Counted from the stretch's first letter, positions 42,178 to 57,346 are shown. The stretch: DNA of 64,000 nt from Hyaloperonospora brassicae (GCA_947650285.1 CANTFL010000233.1:1-64000); one strand, 5' to 3'. Notes: generated by a model not told the origin, from the letters alone. Program-made: numbers and translations.

Positions 42178-44100
42178 AAAATACATGACTCTGTATTATC
42201 GATTACATGAAGGTGCAAGATGTCGGAGCTTTTAGTCAGTATTACTGCGCCAGATGAGGCAGCAATTCGTGGCAGTCCGCGCGATGTTGCGAGTCTTCAC
42301 TAAGCTCTAGGGTCAACGGGTTATAACAAGCGTGAAAATGAGCCTGAGGGACACGCTAGCGGCTCTTCGATATTCGCGCTGGGCTACCGCACGAAGTTGA
42401 CTTGAGTCCGTGGTCCAGAATCGGTGGACGCTTATAGACGTTGTGGAGTATACGTTTCGAACATGGCGTTCCTTCTCTCACATCAGAAATGTGAAAGACA
42501 GATGGAGCATATGATAACTCATGTTCTACCCCGAACCCATTCCCCAGCTTCGACATCGTCTTAAACTCACTCGAGCAGACGAGTTGGCAAGAGCGATAGT
42601 AACGCCGAGGCTTGACGGTTCGCGAAGCCTCTATATACCGCCAGTCGAAGGGCTGCAGCTGTAGTCCAGTGGCTGAGTAACTTGCCCCAACACACACGCG
42701 CTTTCGGACAGTTCTAAAAGAGAACCCGCAAAGATTTAGTGAACCCGTAAGGCATCTGCAGTGTGCGGCAACTGTTATTAGTGCGACGGCCAGCGTGATG
42801 CAAATGTAGCTACTTGGTGGCGACCCTGTGCGTTGTCCACACTTGGTGGTAGAAAAAACCATTTTCATGGTTCCGTACCTGAGATAGTAGTTGATACGCC
42901 GCCCTTACCTAAGCATCCGCGACACTGAGCACTTCAAAAGGCTCCAATTAGGATCGCAATGGTAAAGAGAGCTGGCGTTTATGGAGCTGGCCCAAGCACC
43001 CCCTGACAAAAAAGAGAACCGCAGTGTCTACAGTATTTTAACAAAGTAGAGGTAGATTGACGTTTCGGTTGCGCTGTTTGTTGATCGCCAAGCTGCTGAT
43101 GTCACTCCGCCTCCGTTCGTCTAGTCTAACGAATCTATCGGTGCTTGCAATCGTATGTTGACGCTGTGGATCTCCAGGATACGAGAGGTAAGCAGCGTCG
43201 CGTCCAGTCTGCTGCATATCGTGTAGAACCCTCCAGCGTATTGTAAAGGTGGAAAAAGAGCGATTGGCTGTTAATTGAAAAAGGAGCCGGACAAGAATGA
43301 AGACGTTGTCGAAGCGATACGTGCCCAGCGAAGCGGCTTTACCGACCGACACTAGACTCGGTTTCATAAGCATTTTATTTGTGCGCATGCCGGTAAACGC
43401 GTCATTCTTTTTAAGGTGGTGGTACTACCGCTACCTTCGAGACGATCGGCTGCATCTGGGAAGTACTGCGGTACACGCAGCCAACAACCAGGGACCAACA
43501 GAATCATTAAACAGTTGATCACGTTACACATCCTGTACTAAGAGCACACCAATGTCGATCGAGTGATGTTGCCGCAAACGACGAAAGCTCACACAACAAT
43601 TTGGTACATGCACCACTTACCGCACGGACCGGCAAATGTATTAGCTTGATTATGTCACTCCGGCACCTCGCAGTCACTCGAGCTTGGCCCCTGTTGGCGT
43701 CGGCTTCTACCAACTAAGTGCACACGTATTCAGTTTAGGGAGAAATTAAAATGCGCCTGCGGATTTGCATGCCCATTGTGTGCGCTCCGTAAGTCTACCA
43801 TCCGTCAAAAATATCTCCTCTCAACAAACGTTGGTTGTATGTATACCCCGCATTCGTTGTCAAATCAAGTCTAATAGCGTAGATGCCAACAATGAGCATC
43901 TAGTTACCCAAGCTGGGAACTGACAATGGAAGAGGAAGTGAACAAGGTATGACGTTCATCTAGTAAAATGATAAGGCGATGTGAGCGAAGGATAAACGCG
44001 ACGAAGACATCGTGTAAATACGACGCATTCGACTCGAAGTCGTAAAACTATGGACATAGCGTACAGAGTATGACGTGTCCAACACGACCCTGATATACGT
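42178..44100. other. Unassigned region right of the Gypsy array
   Basis: The base composition is still balanced. Minus-strand frames of 170 codons (42356-42868) and 116 codons (43038-43388) are open, but neither has a recognisable motif and both may be chance. There is no similarity to the spacer at 12826-13916. Confidence 0.4.
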
Positions 44101-44666
44101 TTGTGGATACCATATGCTTTTTCGATCAATGTCAGGGAAAAGGGTATTTGACGAAATTATATCGTGTATTAATTAGTTTTTGAACTTCATTGACGTGACA
44201 TTACAGCGAGACTGGTAAAATAATTAAATGTAATTGCACTCGCGCAACATTATGTCAAGTAAACGTGTACAATATCCGGTGTAAAACTTGTTTATTGGCA
44301 TTGCTGTAATGTGCATCTGTCTGCATTGCAACTCGAACAGGTTTCGATGCACAGGGCGTTTGTCCAGTCCGCCAGTCGACGATTGCTTGCTTAGGGCTGT
44401 ATCCTTCTTTCCTTGTCCAACATGGTATGAAATATAATAAACCGGTACGAAGACTCTGTCTCTTATTCGCATCTATCTAGTTATTACATATAGACCAATC
44501 ATGGAAGGTCGGGACTACCTGTAACAAGCCTCGCACTGGATATATATATTCTTGACCTTTTACATTATATGATTTGTAATTATGCACCTCAATGTCATCC
44601 TGAATGGCCTTCATGTCAGATGTTTTTACACATTCTCCAGGCCTTAGCGCCTGTAGTAATAACTAA

Positions 44667-44690
44667 ACGAGCCCGTTACATGTCACTTAT
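44667..44690 (+). repeat. Possible LTR terminus relic
   Basis: ACGAGCCCGTTACATG resembles the reversed inner terminus of the Gypsy LTRs. No further LTR homology is evident by eye, so this may be chance. Confidence 0.2.
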
Positions 44691-47674
44691 TACAATCTAT
44701 TTATAAAATTGTAGTTTAACTGACAACATGTATCAACATTGTCTGCCAAAATTAACTTGTCAGGAATATTACCCTTGAGATGTATAATTTATAGACCCTT
44801 CCACTTATTGGTTGATAAAGGCTTGGTATCGACCACATGAAATACCAATAGATATTAGACACGTCCAATAGGCGGTGAGCGAGAAACCTACATAAGCTTT
44901 TGTATTGTCGTATAGTTTTCAGTGAGACATAGGAGGACCATGAAAGCAAATGTAACTATATTCACTGCAATTCTCCTTTTTCCTACACCAAGCCTCCTTT
45001 GTTCAGCTCTCTCGATTCCTTTAGCGCTCACGTGTACCTTACGTCCGGAAACACACAATCCTGTATAAAAATACAAGGGCTTACAAGCAAACTGATAAGA
45101 AGTATGCCCTGTTACATTCGTGCTCAAGTTAATACATCCTCAAGCATATTTTAGCTAAGATTTATTGAATGCACCACCTTGGCTTATGTTTAGTGAGATA
45201 TATGCTTAAAAGTTGTGTCGATATGTTTTATAATCGCTCAATTTGTCTGCTACGATTTGATCCTCGTTGTTTATCTCATTCTCATTGGCAACGGCTCACC
45301 CACTTTAGTGTCCGGATTATCGAACATATACATCAGAAGATGAATATTCGAGACCTGATGTAGACGCAGCGATGAACTGCGTCTCCAATATAATATTTGA
45401 AAGACACTGCTGCTTCTTGCACTTCTACGGTGCTACCACAACATCCATTTTCTGCTTCGATTTTGATACCAACTTGTAGTCAGGCTTATAGCGGTGAACC
45501 CCGCGTGTTTTTTAGCTATTATATCGGATCAATTGGCTAACGTGTGCTGTTGATGCGTGGCTTTAGCATCTTTATCTCCTCAAAGTACATGGCACCTCGT
45601 TTTGTCATCTTCTAAGTTCATTTTTTTGGTCTTTAATTCTACTCGTAGCCTGATGCACTGCAAAATAGAGTTTTAAACGAGGGCAATTCGCAGTGCACAT
45701 TTTAATTCCAATAGTCAACTGGCATCTATAACTGTTTTCAAGCCTTACATTAAAAGTTGTGGTCAACTAACGCACGCTTCGGGTATCCATGTCGTTATAT
45801 CGGACGACAAGAGGGGCTCGAGTATGATTCGTTGAGACCCAACCGTGGTCCGTTTAAGCGGTAGATCAAATGGATATTTTATGGTATGCTACTACTCAAG
45901 TCCCGCGTCATAAACGATATACTTACCATGCAATCTTTTTTACGACACACAAATACTCTATATCGCGTGACATCATACCTTGAAAATGTTGTCTGACGGC
46001 TGCATCTACCAGGTACATGAAACGCAGTTCTTGTATATATCCTTAAATCTCGTAATATTTCACGGGGTTTGTAAGTGTATATATTCATTATTGCTGCGAA
46101 CTGCTTCAAACATAAACCAACTATATTTAAGTTTACTTACTTGCATGATTGACTTTTAACCTACTTCGAACCGCATACGGAAATCTTTACCAATCGTACA
46201 ATGCATTCCACAGCATTGCCTAAATGTCATTCGCCATGAAGACCAAGTTTAAATTCATTTTTGCACGTTCCTAAACATATCTTGGCAATTCTTTGAAAGT
46301 CAAGACGAATGCGTTTGTAACACTAAAATTTTTGTCGGAATATGTATCTGCGATATATAATCACTATAACATTAAGGGTGATAATTACATTATAGCGGCT
46401 AAATTAAGAGTTTTATCAACGCCAAACCGTTGCTTGTTGCTGTAGGCAACGATTATTGCTTGAATCTCTCAACTTTCCATCAGTATCCTTCTGTGTCTTA
46501 TTTTCACGTGATTCGTAATGTGTAGATGTATTTAGGTATGAAGAATATGGTCTGTAAACTTTTTTATATAAAGTACGTTGGTCTTTTTAATAATAAGTAC
46601 CTTGTTTAACGTGCCGTATGGATCCTCAGCCTAGTCCACATTATATAAATACAGATCTATGTTGGTGACGGCAGCTCTACTTTGATGATGCCTGATTGAT
46701 ATAAGAACTTCAAAAGCAATTAAAGTTACAGCGATTCAGGGTTTAGTCGTGTGTAGATCCCGAAAACTTTCTTGTCGAGCTCTGACGATACGAGTCATTA
46801 GTTTGTTGTCGATCTTAATTATGCTGCAGATCTTTTCGTCTTTTATTTGTCCTACCTGTCGATTGTGTAAATGATAGAAAGTTTGCTATCTTCACACGCC
46901 CATTTTTTTTATCTGTGTCCGATTCCCCTTATTTCACGACTCTGGCAGATAATGAATGACGCATGTGCGCTTAAGCTAAAAAAATGTCGTAGTTTAATAG
47001 AGAATAATGCATGAAATCTAAAAATATCAGAAATTCGCTATAAATTTACCTGTCTCGGTAAAAAAAGCAACAGGCGAGGTGTAATCGCCTTTTCACTTAT
47101 AATGAAAATAATGCTGTTCAGACATAATGAACGGGAACTAAAAACTAATAAAATGGAATCACATTCCCAATAAGCTTAGAAGGCTTTTTTCACGATGAAG
47201 TGCGAATTATATTCATACGATATTGTCTAACCTTGTGATCGAGACGTCAGGGTGAGGTACCATTTTTTCGATGTCACTGACGGTAATCCATGTTTGAACT
47301 GTCTGGGATATGTCTGGGGGAATTTGCGGGTGTAACTTCCCTCGATTCTTGTAGGGATTCATGGTATCCTCTCAGATCTGCCTTTGAATCACCTTTTCCA
47401 AAATTTTAGAGAGATGATTCATTATATAGTCTGATCCATGATGATAGTACTATAAACCTATATGATGTTAAATTAAATTTGAGACATTTATAACAAACTG
47501 AGGGGTAATAGGTAGGTGTGGGTTTTCTGTCCATAGAAATTACAAATCGGGAATACGACAAATAATTGAATGAAAAATTTGGTTATAAAATAGGGTCATA
47601 TAGATTCTGCATTGAATATAATTAGCGTATAAGCTCTAAGTGATTCGATAATATAGATAGTGTATTGTACCGCC

Positions 47675-47750
47675 CCTGCGCGGGTATCGATCACGTATGT
47701 CCTAGTATCAGTGCCAGCACTTTCACACTCGGCCATTGAGATCGGTTAAG
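47675..47750 (-). repeat. tRNA-derived sequence (Leu/Ser type D arm), probably a SINE relic
   Basis: The minus strand reads TGGCCGAGTGTGAAAGTGCT, very like the A box of tRNA-Leu/Ser, followed about 35 bases later by GATCGATACCC, a degraded B box. It does not fold into a full tRNA. tRNA-derived SINEs are known in oomycetes. Confidence 0.35.
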
Positions 47751-48049
47751 TGCAACCGAAAAGAACATTTTTTCTCTTGAGGGAGGGTCAAAATAAGAAT
47801 GAGATGGTCAGCCAGAAGAAATCACGGGAAAAGAGCGAAAAATAAATTGTGGTTTCTGGACTGTGCAAGCTATTCTGACTATAAATAAAGATCATGACAT
47901 CGCCTAGCATAGGAAATCCAAATTGTGCAAATTAATTGACTTCTTTTCGAGCTCGAAGATAAAAGAAGTTGCTTTCGACTATAATAATGATGCGATAAAT
48001 ATGTAGATATTACGGATATATGATTAAAAATATCATTTTTCGGGATTTG

Positions 48050-48079
48050 GCACAATACAAAGCAAACTTTGTATTGTGC
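48050..48079. repeat. Perfect 13-bp inverted repeat with 4-base loop
   Basis: GCACAATACAAAG and its exact complement flank CAAA. It may be a structural hairpin, or the fused ends of a miniature inverted-repeat element. Confidence 0.85.
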
Positions 48080-51000
48080 TACACGGTTGATGTCAGATGT
48101 AGTCGTAAATACCTCCGCTTCTGCTTTATTCCATAGTTAGTACTAATTTAGAGCCTATTAATATGGTAGGAAATAATTCAAAAAAATGCTGGTAAGATAT
48201 ATGCAAATGGTTTAAATTAACGTCCAGATTGTTGGCATAATTGTGGGCATAGGTTGCCTTAAAAAAACTTTCTGCGTGTTACCGGACGTGATGAAAAGTG
48301 ATACTTCATCACCGCGACATGTTAAGTATACCGACTTGTTCGCATTGAAGTCATATTTGATACGTCCACTTTTGTCGAAGCCGTGCGATAAGCGATCTAG
48401 TATGTATTGGTAACTATGCTCTTTGGAGAAACGTACATGACAAATCAACTATTTAAAGGTGCATTCATTACGCTTATAGTTGCTTTAGATTTTTCGATAT
48501 AACCGATCAACGTTCGATTGTACTGACGTTTGGACTGATGCGATAATGAAATCCTGTCATACTGTGTACTTTAAGCATTCAAAGATGTATCAAAATATGC
48601 AAACTAGACTGGCTGTACGTAATTGAAACATGTACTGCTTAGTGATCAGTATAGAGCTCAATGATGATTTCAATATTGTGCATAAGACTAAGTGATGTCG
48701 AGCGATGCGAAGGTGTAACCCCCTACCACGATCGTCCGCAAAAATACACAAAAATATTGTATGATAAACATGAATAACGCGATATAGGAATCTCGCAACT
48801 CATGATGATAGAATGCAAAGCATAGGCATAATAAGATCCGCAACTAGCGTGAATTGAGTTTAGACGTGCATAAATATCCTTTCAAACAAATTTTATTAAG
48901 AAAAGGATAAAACCAATTGTTCAGATGTGAAACTTCGCCAATTTGTAAGATCTTTTTATGGACGATGTAAAGCTAATTTGAGCTTGTGCAGGCACAGCAA
49001 GCTTTTCTAAAGGAGTACAATAGCGTCGATAACTGATAAGTAACAGAACTATAAAAAACCAATCGTATAGCGATCTCGCGATGGCGGGTAAAGCTAAACT
49101 ATGTAAGGGTTATATATTTATCTCCTCCAAAGTTGTAATAGCTATAAGAAGATTTGAAAACAGTAGATATTTATTTATATAATTAAAATTAGCGTGAATC
49201 ATCTTAAGAAATATATTAATGCATACGTCATGTGTATTTCTGATAATTAAGTGTTTAACATGTTGTTGAGTATAAAAGTATTAGAGGTCATCAGATGAAT
49301 CAACGATTCTCGAATTAAGTAATTTATTCACGCAGGATATATTGTTTTAAATTTTTATAATAAAAAATAATTTACGCCACGAAAAGTGTAATCTAAAGTA
49401 ATTGTTTTTATAAAGTTTCACTGAAGAAGAAGTAAACCATTTAGACCGGCAGCAGCTTTTTTTAAGTACTTTAAAATACGAAAGGTATGTAGCCGCAGAC
49501 TTTGCCTTACGTTTGGATTTTTACGATGGTATTTTTACTTTCCAGTAGTTGGTAAACAATTCAACTCAGAATTACTACCGATACATATAGCTTAACAATC
49601 ATATGTACTTGCAGACATTAGTCGTATCGATGATTGTGCGTTGATCGTTAGTATACTATAATTTTTATTCCAAACTTTAGGATCAATGCCCCGACGCAGA
49701 TAGTAATGCAAAGACAAATGGCATTATCTCTGGATATGTATATTTACTCTATGGATAATCAAGTACAAATGCCACATCGTGCAAAGCAGTATGAAAGAAG
49801 ACAGTCATCTTCTAAAAATGTTTCGCTGATGCGACAGTATTGCTACATTTTCAGTCCATTTATTTTTGTGCATCACACTTGTTGCCCGAGATGCTATTTA
49901 TCGCAACTAATGTATCAGCTAAATTGATTTGTAGATAGAATGCTGATAAAAGAGATGATCTATAAAACTTCTGACACCATTTTGAGAGATAAAAACACAA
50001 GTTTGCGTGATTTACGACACAAATTAAACAAATTTATACTGATGGTAATCTCAAAAACGTACTGTTTACATTGTGGAACGTTGAGATGTATATTTATATC
50101 TATAGCAGCGAAATAAAATAACTAGCTTGATGTTGACCTTAATATCAGATTGTTATATTATGCTCGTTATAATGGGATGAATCTCTCGTTAGAGGTGCGC
50201 CCCATGTCTATATAGAGAAGAAACACGCTTGTTCCAATATCCTAAGCCATTTTGTTCGTAGCGCCAAATGTTTTGCTTACATATTAGGAACATTTGTTAT
50301 GCATACTGAAGTAGGTTGTGGAGTAACTGCCTATACTGTCGATGAACCAATCGTGTTATGCTCACCCATTCTGATATATTGACTCATCATACCGTTATAC
50401 CAACTTTCAGTGTAGCCACAGCTTGGACATCGGCTTCAGTCGTTCGTTGCATTACATACATCGTGGAATGCCAACTTTGGCCTGATTGTTGGCCCAAGAA
50501 AATACATAATGTGCAATCGGCCGTCTTTTGCATGGTCTGTTACTTCGTTGATAAACTGTACATCGATTCGATCAATTGCGCTATTGTTTTGTTTTGTTAA
50601 TATTAAAGCGAACATTAATATTCTGGAATGATCACAAAGCGAAAGGTATAGCTACACATCCCAAACAAAAGTAAAAAAACAAACAATATAAGTGCTCGCT
50701 GAAAAGCTGCAGCTAGTTGAAATAGAATTCTTTTGATCAGATTCAAACTGGTTGCGTATTATTCAATAAGGGTCAGCTGCTGCAATGATGTCCATAACAA
50801 TACACTCTTCGACGCTTATTAGCGATATATGAAAAAAAACTACTAATTCAGTTTTTTTGCGAATTAAATGTCAGATAAAGTAGAAGAGGCAGTGAAATTG
50901 AATTATTTTATGAGTAAAGAAATTCGTTACCATCGTACAAATAAAATTCTCGCATAAATTTAAAAGACTGAGTTTTAATAACTATAGCTAGCCATTCGTC

Positions 51001-51324
51001 GTAACATGTATTGAGATAAATTTTTGTCGTTGTCCCATACTTTCGGTCGATATGTAATGTTGATTACATCGAGGCTACAAAAAACTTTTATAAAATATAT
51101 AAAGGCGTAGCCTCAGATGTACCTTTACTCATGAATGTGCACCTAGTTATGGAAATAAAATACATATGTGACCTATGACTTATTTTTTCGGTCCCGAATG
51201 GTCCTATAGATAGATGTTTGGAACATTGGTTAAATTCGTCACATCATACTGATTCAGACATCATCGCCCAGAGGTTATTCGGTTGGATAGTTCGGCTATT
51301 CGTCGATTCCGAATTACTCGATTT

Positions 51325-51402
51325 GTGTCCCCGGGGGGCTCGAACCGGCAATCAGAATCTTTATCGTTAGCGTACTTAACCACTCACCAGTAAACCACCC
51401 TA
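51325..51402 (-). repeat. tRNA-like Pol III promoter sequence, probably SINE-derived
   Basis: The minus strand has GAGTGGTTAAGTACG (A-box-like), and about 30 bases later GGTTCGAGCCC, a perfect match to the B-box consensus GGTTCRANYCC. The T stem and acceptor stem do not pair properly (only three of five T-stem pairs), so it is not a working tRNA gene. Confidence 0.4.
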
Positions 51403-54400
51403 TGTTTAGAATGTTGGGTTACCTATTGCGTATTCGCACAAATACAAGTGTCTTAGATCCTCATATTTTATGCTGTAGAATAATGTTTCATGACGCTTTT
51501 GAGACAATATAATTAAGTCGATGGACATGTAAAAAAATATTAGTAAATGTGTAAAATTTGATAATATTATTAAGTTATTGGCTATTAAGATGGACGAGAA
51601 AATGTTTATTATCGACTTTTATAATTTCAGATCCAATTGACAAGGTTCGCGGAAAAGCAATAGGGATATATTATGACATACTTCATGTATTACGTAAAGC
51701 TAGTTATGCAGGACCGGTAAATGTCACATGGAGAAATAACAATAAATGTATTAGCTTCCTTCCTGTTAAACTCTTATAATATTCTGTGCGATCACTTGTC
51801 ATCAAAAAATTGCAATCTTTATCTTAGCTACTCTTTTGCAACTTACATTAATGGTGCTCGATTTGCATGTCGACATCACAAAGGCGAAAAAATAATAGAA
51901 ATAAATTTTAAGCTATGGCGCTTCATATTCCCGCCCCCAAAGAAATTTTGATTGAGGTGCTATGTATCATAACGCAAATTATAATGGTCATATAGGTCTT
52001 GCTCGAGATAGAAAGCCATAAACATAGGATTTGATCCTTCTTCCTTTTGCATTATCGAGCCTCAAAAAGGGTTTAATAAGTATAAAAGTCTCCTCAAAAC
52101 GTTTTAAAAGAAATGGATCTATACTTAATTCTATCAAGTAACACCACATATTGCGAAAAGCAATAAAATAAAATAACAAACTGCTTAAAAGTATGCACAT
52201 TTTGAAAATTATAAATAGGTATGTCAAACAATGCGTACTCATGGCAGATAAGTTTATCGGATTGAATACCCATTAAAGGATAGTCATCATGCTATGATAC
52301 CCGGATGATCTTTTTTGCCGTATCTCGAACTCAATTAAGGTTGCTGTATCAAATCTGTGTTAACATAATGCAAGTCGTGTAACGAACTTACAAAAAACTA
52401 ATTCAAAATTCCTTTTTACTTTAACCATGGCCAGCAACTTACGAAAAACCATGAATCATTTAATTTACCGAATTTGCAACCTCCATTGTACTAAATTATT
52501 AAAACTTTTATCTTCGAATTTTAATACGTCTAACACGACCTCTTGGTGACAACAGGGACACGATTGACGCATAATGTAAAATGATATATTGATAATTACA
52601 TGTATGTATAAATTTTAAAATTGATACAGTCAAGTAAAAGCGGCAGTCGGCAAATCGAATCATTTTACACTATTATGAAGTAATAGACCGTTTTTGGGAA
52701 ATTTTGATAGATACGTATGCTCAGTTTGAATAACATCGACATCTTTTCTGGCCGCATGCCATTGTAAATATTTTTTATGTCGTTGACGAGGAATTTGTGT
52801 AAAGCTTAATCAAAATATTTCTTGTCATGCGAGCATTGCAAATGTGTTTTGTATATAATGTTCTCTGAAATGTTAAACTGCGTGAAAAATTGAAGCGAAA
52901 GCATCAATTCACCTTACATCATTACACATATAGAAATAATTAAACATATCGCTATCTGTAACAAAATAGTAAATCCTAACACAAAATAAGCCAAAACAAG
53001 ATATTTGATTATACTTAACTCATCAAATCTGCCATCGCATCACCGCTTTGCATGCGAGGTTGATAAAATACACAGATGACCACAGAGCACTAATTTCATC
53101 TTTCAGCTGAATGAGACATCCCAAACGGAAGGCAATAAGTGATAATAAATATATATCTATCGTTTTATAATGATCGCTGCAGCCGTATTAAAGTAGCAAT
53201 GACGCTTCCATAATTTACCGCGAGAACGAATTCATTTTGTAAATACATTTATTTAAATTATATTTTGCCAAAGGTTTAGACAGGAAATTAGATTACGCCA
53301 GCAGATTCGGTAATTTTGCGTCTTGCGGCGCAAACCAACGCACTTAGAATAAAAATCATTTTCGACTTGCCTTTTAGTGTCCATGGCAAACAATATTACA
53401 AAATTCATGCTTTCATTACGCGGCGTTAAGGCCAACATAAATGCTAGTCAACGCTCATTAAGAAAGTAATGATTAGGGAGATTTTGCAAGCTATTAATTT
53501 TTTACGACCCGAGAAGGAAATATTTAAATCACGTTTTGAAGGCTGTAAGTAGCTTGCCGATTGAACCAGGATATGCAACAGTTTGAAAATGCATGGCACT
53601 TATGGACGGTTCCCCAGAAACGACAACTAATATACGATGCGTGTAAAACCTATTAAAAATATAAGTACCCTACTTACATCTACTTAGCAAAGTTGACCAA
53701 TGATATAAAATTATCAATTATAACCCAGTATATTACAATATAACCTACTGCTTAAATACCCTTTTTAAATTTTCTTTTCTTAATTTATTGACATTTAAAC
53801 ATTTTAGATATCTCGCTAATATATAAATCTGAGTGGGGGTTATCGAATACAAAATTCGGCTAAATCCACTGTTTCACTAAGTGCGTAAATTACGAATTGA
53901 ATGTGTCACTCACAAAATTTACAGGATAGCAATAGGCAAATTGTTATTGGCTATGTCATATGTCTCGAACTTGTCCTGTGAAGCTACTTAGACATTTAAA
54001 TGTATAAAATTTGAATTGTCGAAACAGATATCGGTCGTCAACATGATGGTGTATTTGCGCGGCAATTGATGCTTTCACTTAGACGTCGATGCAAATTTCG
54101 TAAATTACTGTGTCCCTGAACAAGTGAAGTTGTCTCGGGTGGCGTGAATATATAAATATCTATATATAATACCGATACATTAGCCACCGCCTTATTGATA
54201 ATTACCCCTCAGTCCCAAATTTTATAATAAATATACGGTCAATGTGTTAGACTTTTTTCTACAGTAATACTGTAACTTTGATAATGAGAATAATCTAGTT
54301 CTTATTTAAAATCACAATAAGCCTTCATTCATCACCACCGCAGCTTCTTCGGTCATCCCTAGAACAAGCAAGAGTAACCTTTTTTGCACATGCACATCAT

Positions 54401-57226
54401 GCGAATATGTTGTTGCAATCAGACGCACATTGAGGATCGGTAGTAGAAAGATATTGCCGTCAACGCTTTCGATCTTGTCTGCTTCCGATCTCGCCTTCTA
54501 CCCATACGTACTAGACCTCACCCGCAAACCTTGTCCAGAAGTAGAACTATATCAACAATTGATGCAAGCGTACGGTGACTGGAAACTGAAAATGCAGGTA
54601 CAAGTTTCTAATTGAGTAACCAAAAGAATGAGCCATTGTATTAACAAGGCTACCCATCCCTATCGGGGCACTCTAACAGAAGCAGATAGGCATTCAGTCT
54701 TATCCCTACCGCGCGCTGGTGTGAAATTTTGGCACAGTATCGCCTCATTGCGGCGGAACATTAATATCACGGTCACGGCTCGATAAATATTTGATATCTA
54801 AGCGATTCAGAATGTAAGAGGAGGCTAAAATGGCCGGTCTTCGGCGATAGCTCTTGTGAACGCTTTATCTCCTATCACCTACTGTACTCAAAATAATACA
54901 CAGCAGCGTCTTCCTCATTGCTGATCATCTCACCATCTCCGAAGCAATTTTGCTGCAAGTACAGTACTGGCTCAGTTTGGCCTATCGATGCAACGAAAAA
55001 AGTAAACATTATGGATACACCTCTTCCATATCGTTGGCGTATCGGCAACTAGATTCACCTTATACTTGCATACTGTTTCATTGCGACAAAACGCGGGTGA
55101 CTACTCGTGGGCATTGCGCCATTTTGGAATAGAATGTTAAAGTAATCATAAATAAGATAAACTCACTTCTGTCACGGATCAAGAGCTTGCGCTGTCAAAT
55201 GTTCACGCAGAAGTCTTGAATGCATCTTTCTTGCTCTGCTGGTGGCGCATCAGCAAGGACATTTTTGCCAACAAAAGGAATTTTTTTTATACTAGACATA
55301 AAAAATTTGTTAAAGCTTTTAAAAGATTGTTGCTGCCACGTAGTGAATATGATTCAATACTTGCATCATTTCATTTTGCATTCCCTGTCTTCTCGGTGCT
55401 ACACCTCATATTTTACCTAATTTATGTATGTTTTTCTCTTTACTTACAGATTGGATTAGTTTTGGCCATGTTACAACGTCGCCTGTAATGAATTTTATAT
55501 GTCTCTTTATGATGAAATTCTACTTCACCTAAAAAAGTATTTATTTTTACCCTTTTGAAATTTTGTTGTAAATTGTGCTGACAATTTTTTTATCACAGGC
55601 GAGCTTTTATGTGAAGACTTAGCGGCTTACCTTGCATGTGAAAATTGCTTGCTATAATATGTAGAAAAATGCAAATCAGCATAATATTGCCAATATTCCT
55701 TTCTAATAATATATGATTAGAAATGTTAATTATGACAATTTTAGCATGTCTAAAGGAAGTGACCAGAAGTATCGGCAGCGATTATGCGCAAAAAGGAAAT
55801 AGTCGAGATTTGTATGCTTTACAACGGACCATTAAATGTGACTGCAAGTTCCGGTTGTAGAAATGCTGAAATACACAATGGGTAATCCATGAGATCATGC
55901 ATTTTGTAGCCGAAAGATATTACTATCGGACAGCAATTGATCGACTTAATGGGTGATACAGCCAACAAAGATGCATGTTGTCGATGATTAAGCTAAATTA
56001 TATTCTTGATTTTAAGGGTTGCACACAAAAGGACAGTGGTTTAATATGTCGCATGTGTGTACTTTTTACCACGTCTAGGCAGTCATTAAACCCAATATTT
56101 GCAATTCTACGAAACTCTGACTCGTGGTTCATCAAAGGGGTCAGCATAGCGCTTTTTATAGCAAGTCGAACATGTTCATGCTGCGTTGGAAAGTCCCGTG
56201 CGACGTCGAAATTGTCGGATATGCCAGCAAAAAAAGCCAGTACCCCCGAGCCTGCCGTCGGCAAGTACAAGACACAGCTATTTCACCACCAGCATACCAT
56301 TATCAGCAATCAAAGCAATAGTAGTAATACCAGTAGATTCATTTTTTATCACTAAATAATATCGTTTGAAGACAATAAACAGCTACATGTTCCACTTATA
56401 AGAGTGATTACATCGCTTATGATAATAATACGTGGATGTCCACCGCCCCTTATTGATAGAAAAAACTAGTGTTGTTTTCCAGCAATGTGTTTGGAACTCA
56501 ACTTTTATATTTAGAGCAGCGGTATTTAAAGCTACATTGATGCTACAACTCCAACTTCTTTTTCTGCGTGGCTGAGCCTATATCATTTCCTATATAAACA
56601 AAGGTACATGTACTACCAACGTTCTGCTCAGCAATATGCCTACAACGAAATTTGCAGATTGCACCGGGTCAACCGTCATCTGCACTGTGGTATACAAGTG
56701 CACAGCTACCCAGCCAAGTTTAAGCATAACATGATGAGCGCCAATTTGTCTGTGTGGTTCTATAAATATATAGTTGCAAATGCAATACTGTGTAAAAATT
56801 GCACTGTTAGTGGCTTCTTATCGATGTTCTGTTACACCAGATTCTACAATTCATCACATCAGATATACAACTAACTTTCGAGCTACGATACGCACGGGGA
56901 TCTCCGCAGATGCCACCAGCCACAGAAACGCTTCCGTAATCAGGAGCATACACGCTGCCAAATCTGCAAACACAACCCATTATCAAATAGGTCAGTCACC
57001 AGAATCACTAACTTGTCAAAAGTACATAGCAGCAGCAACATGTCCTGCTACAGCTTAACGCCAGGTCGATCAACTTAGTTTCAATAAGAGTCAGAATGTC
57101 TTCGTGGCCTATATAAATGAAATTGATATATATTGTGATGTTCTCCCTTTACATTTTCAAACTATATTTAAAATAAATGTGACTGATGGGCAATGAGCAA
57201 GACGGTGATGGATAATAAGTGATTCC

Positions 57227-57346
57227 CATCTATCTATCTATCTACAAATATATATCTATATATATATCTATATATGTATATCTATATATAACTACATATA
57301 TATCTATATATCTATCTATCTACAAATATATTTATATATATATATT
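57227..57346. repeat. TATC/TA microsatellite
   Basis: About 120 bases are made of TATC and TA units with two interspersed ACAAATATAT stretches. It is simple-sequence DNA. Confidence 0.9.

Noticed and set aside
42356..42868. 170-codon minus-strand frame
   Set aside because: No domain, no convincing promoter, mixed composition; probably chance.
55975..56355. 126-codon plus-strand frame
   Set aside because: It overlaps an equally open minus-strand frame (55998-56270); neither has a recognisable motif, so only a possible relic is noted.
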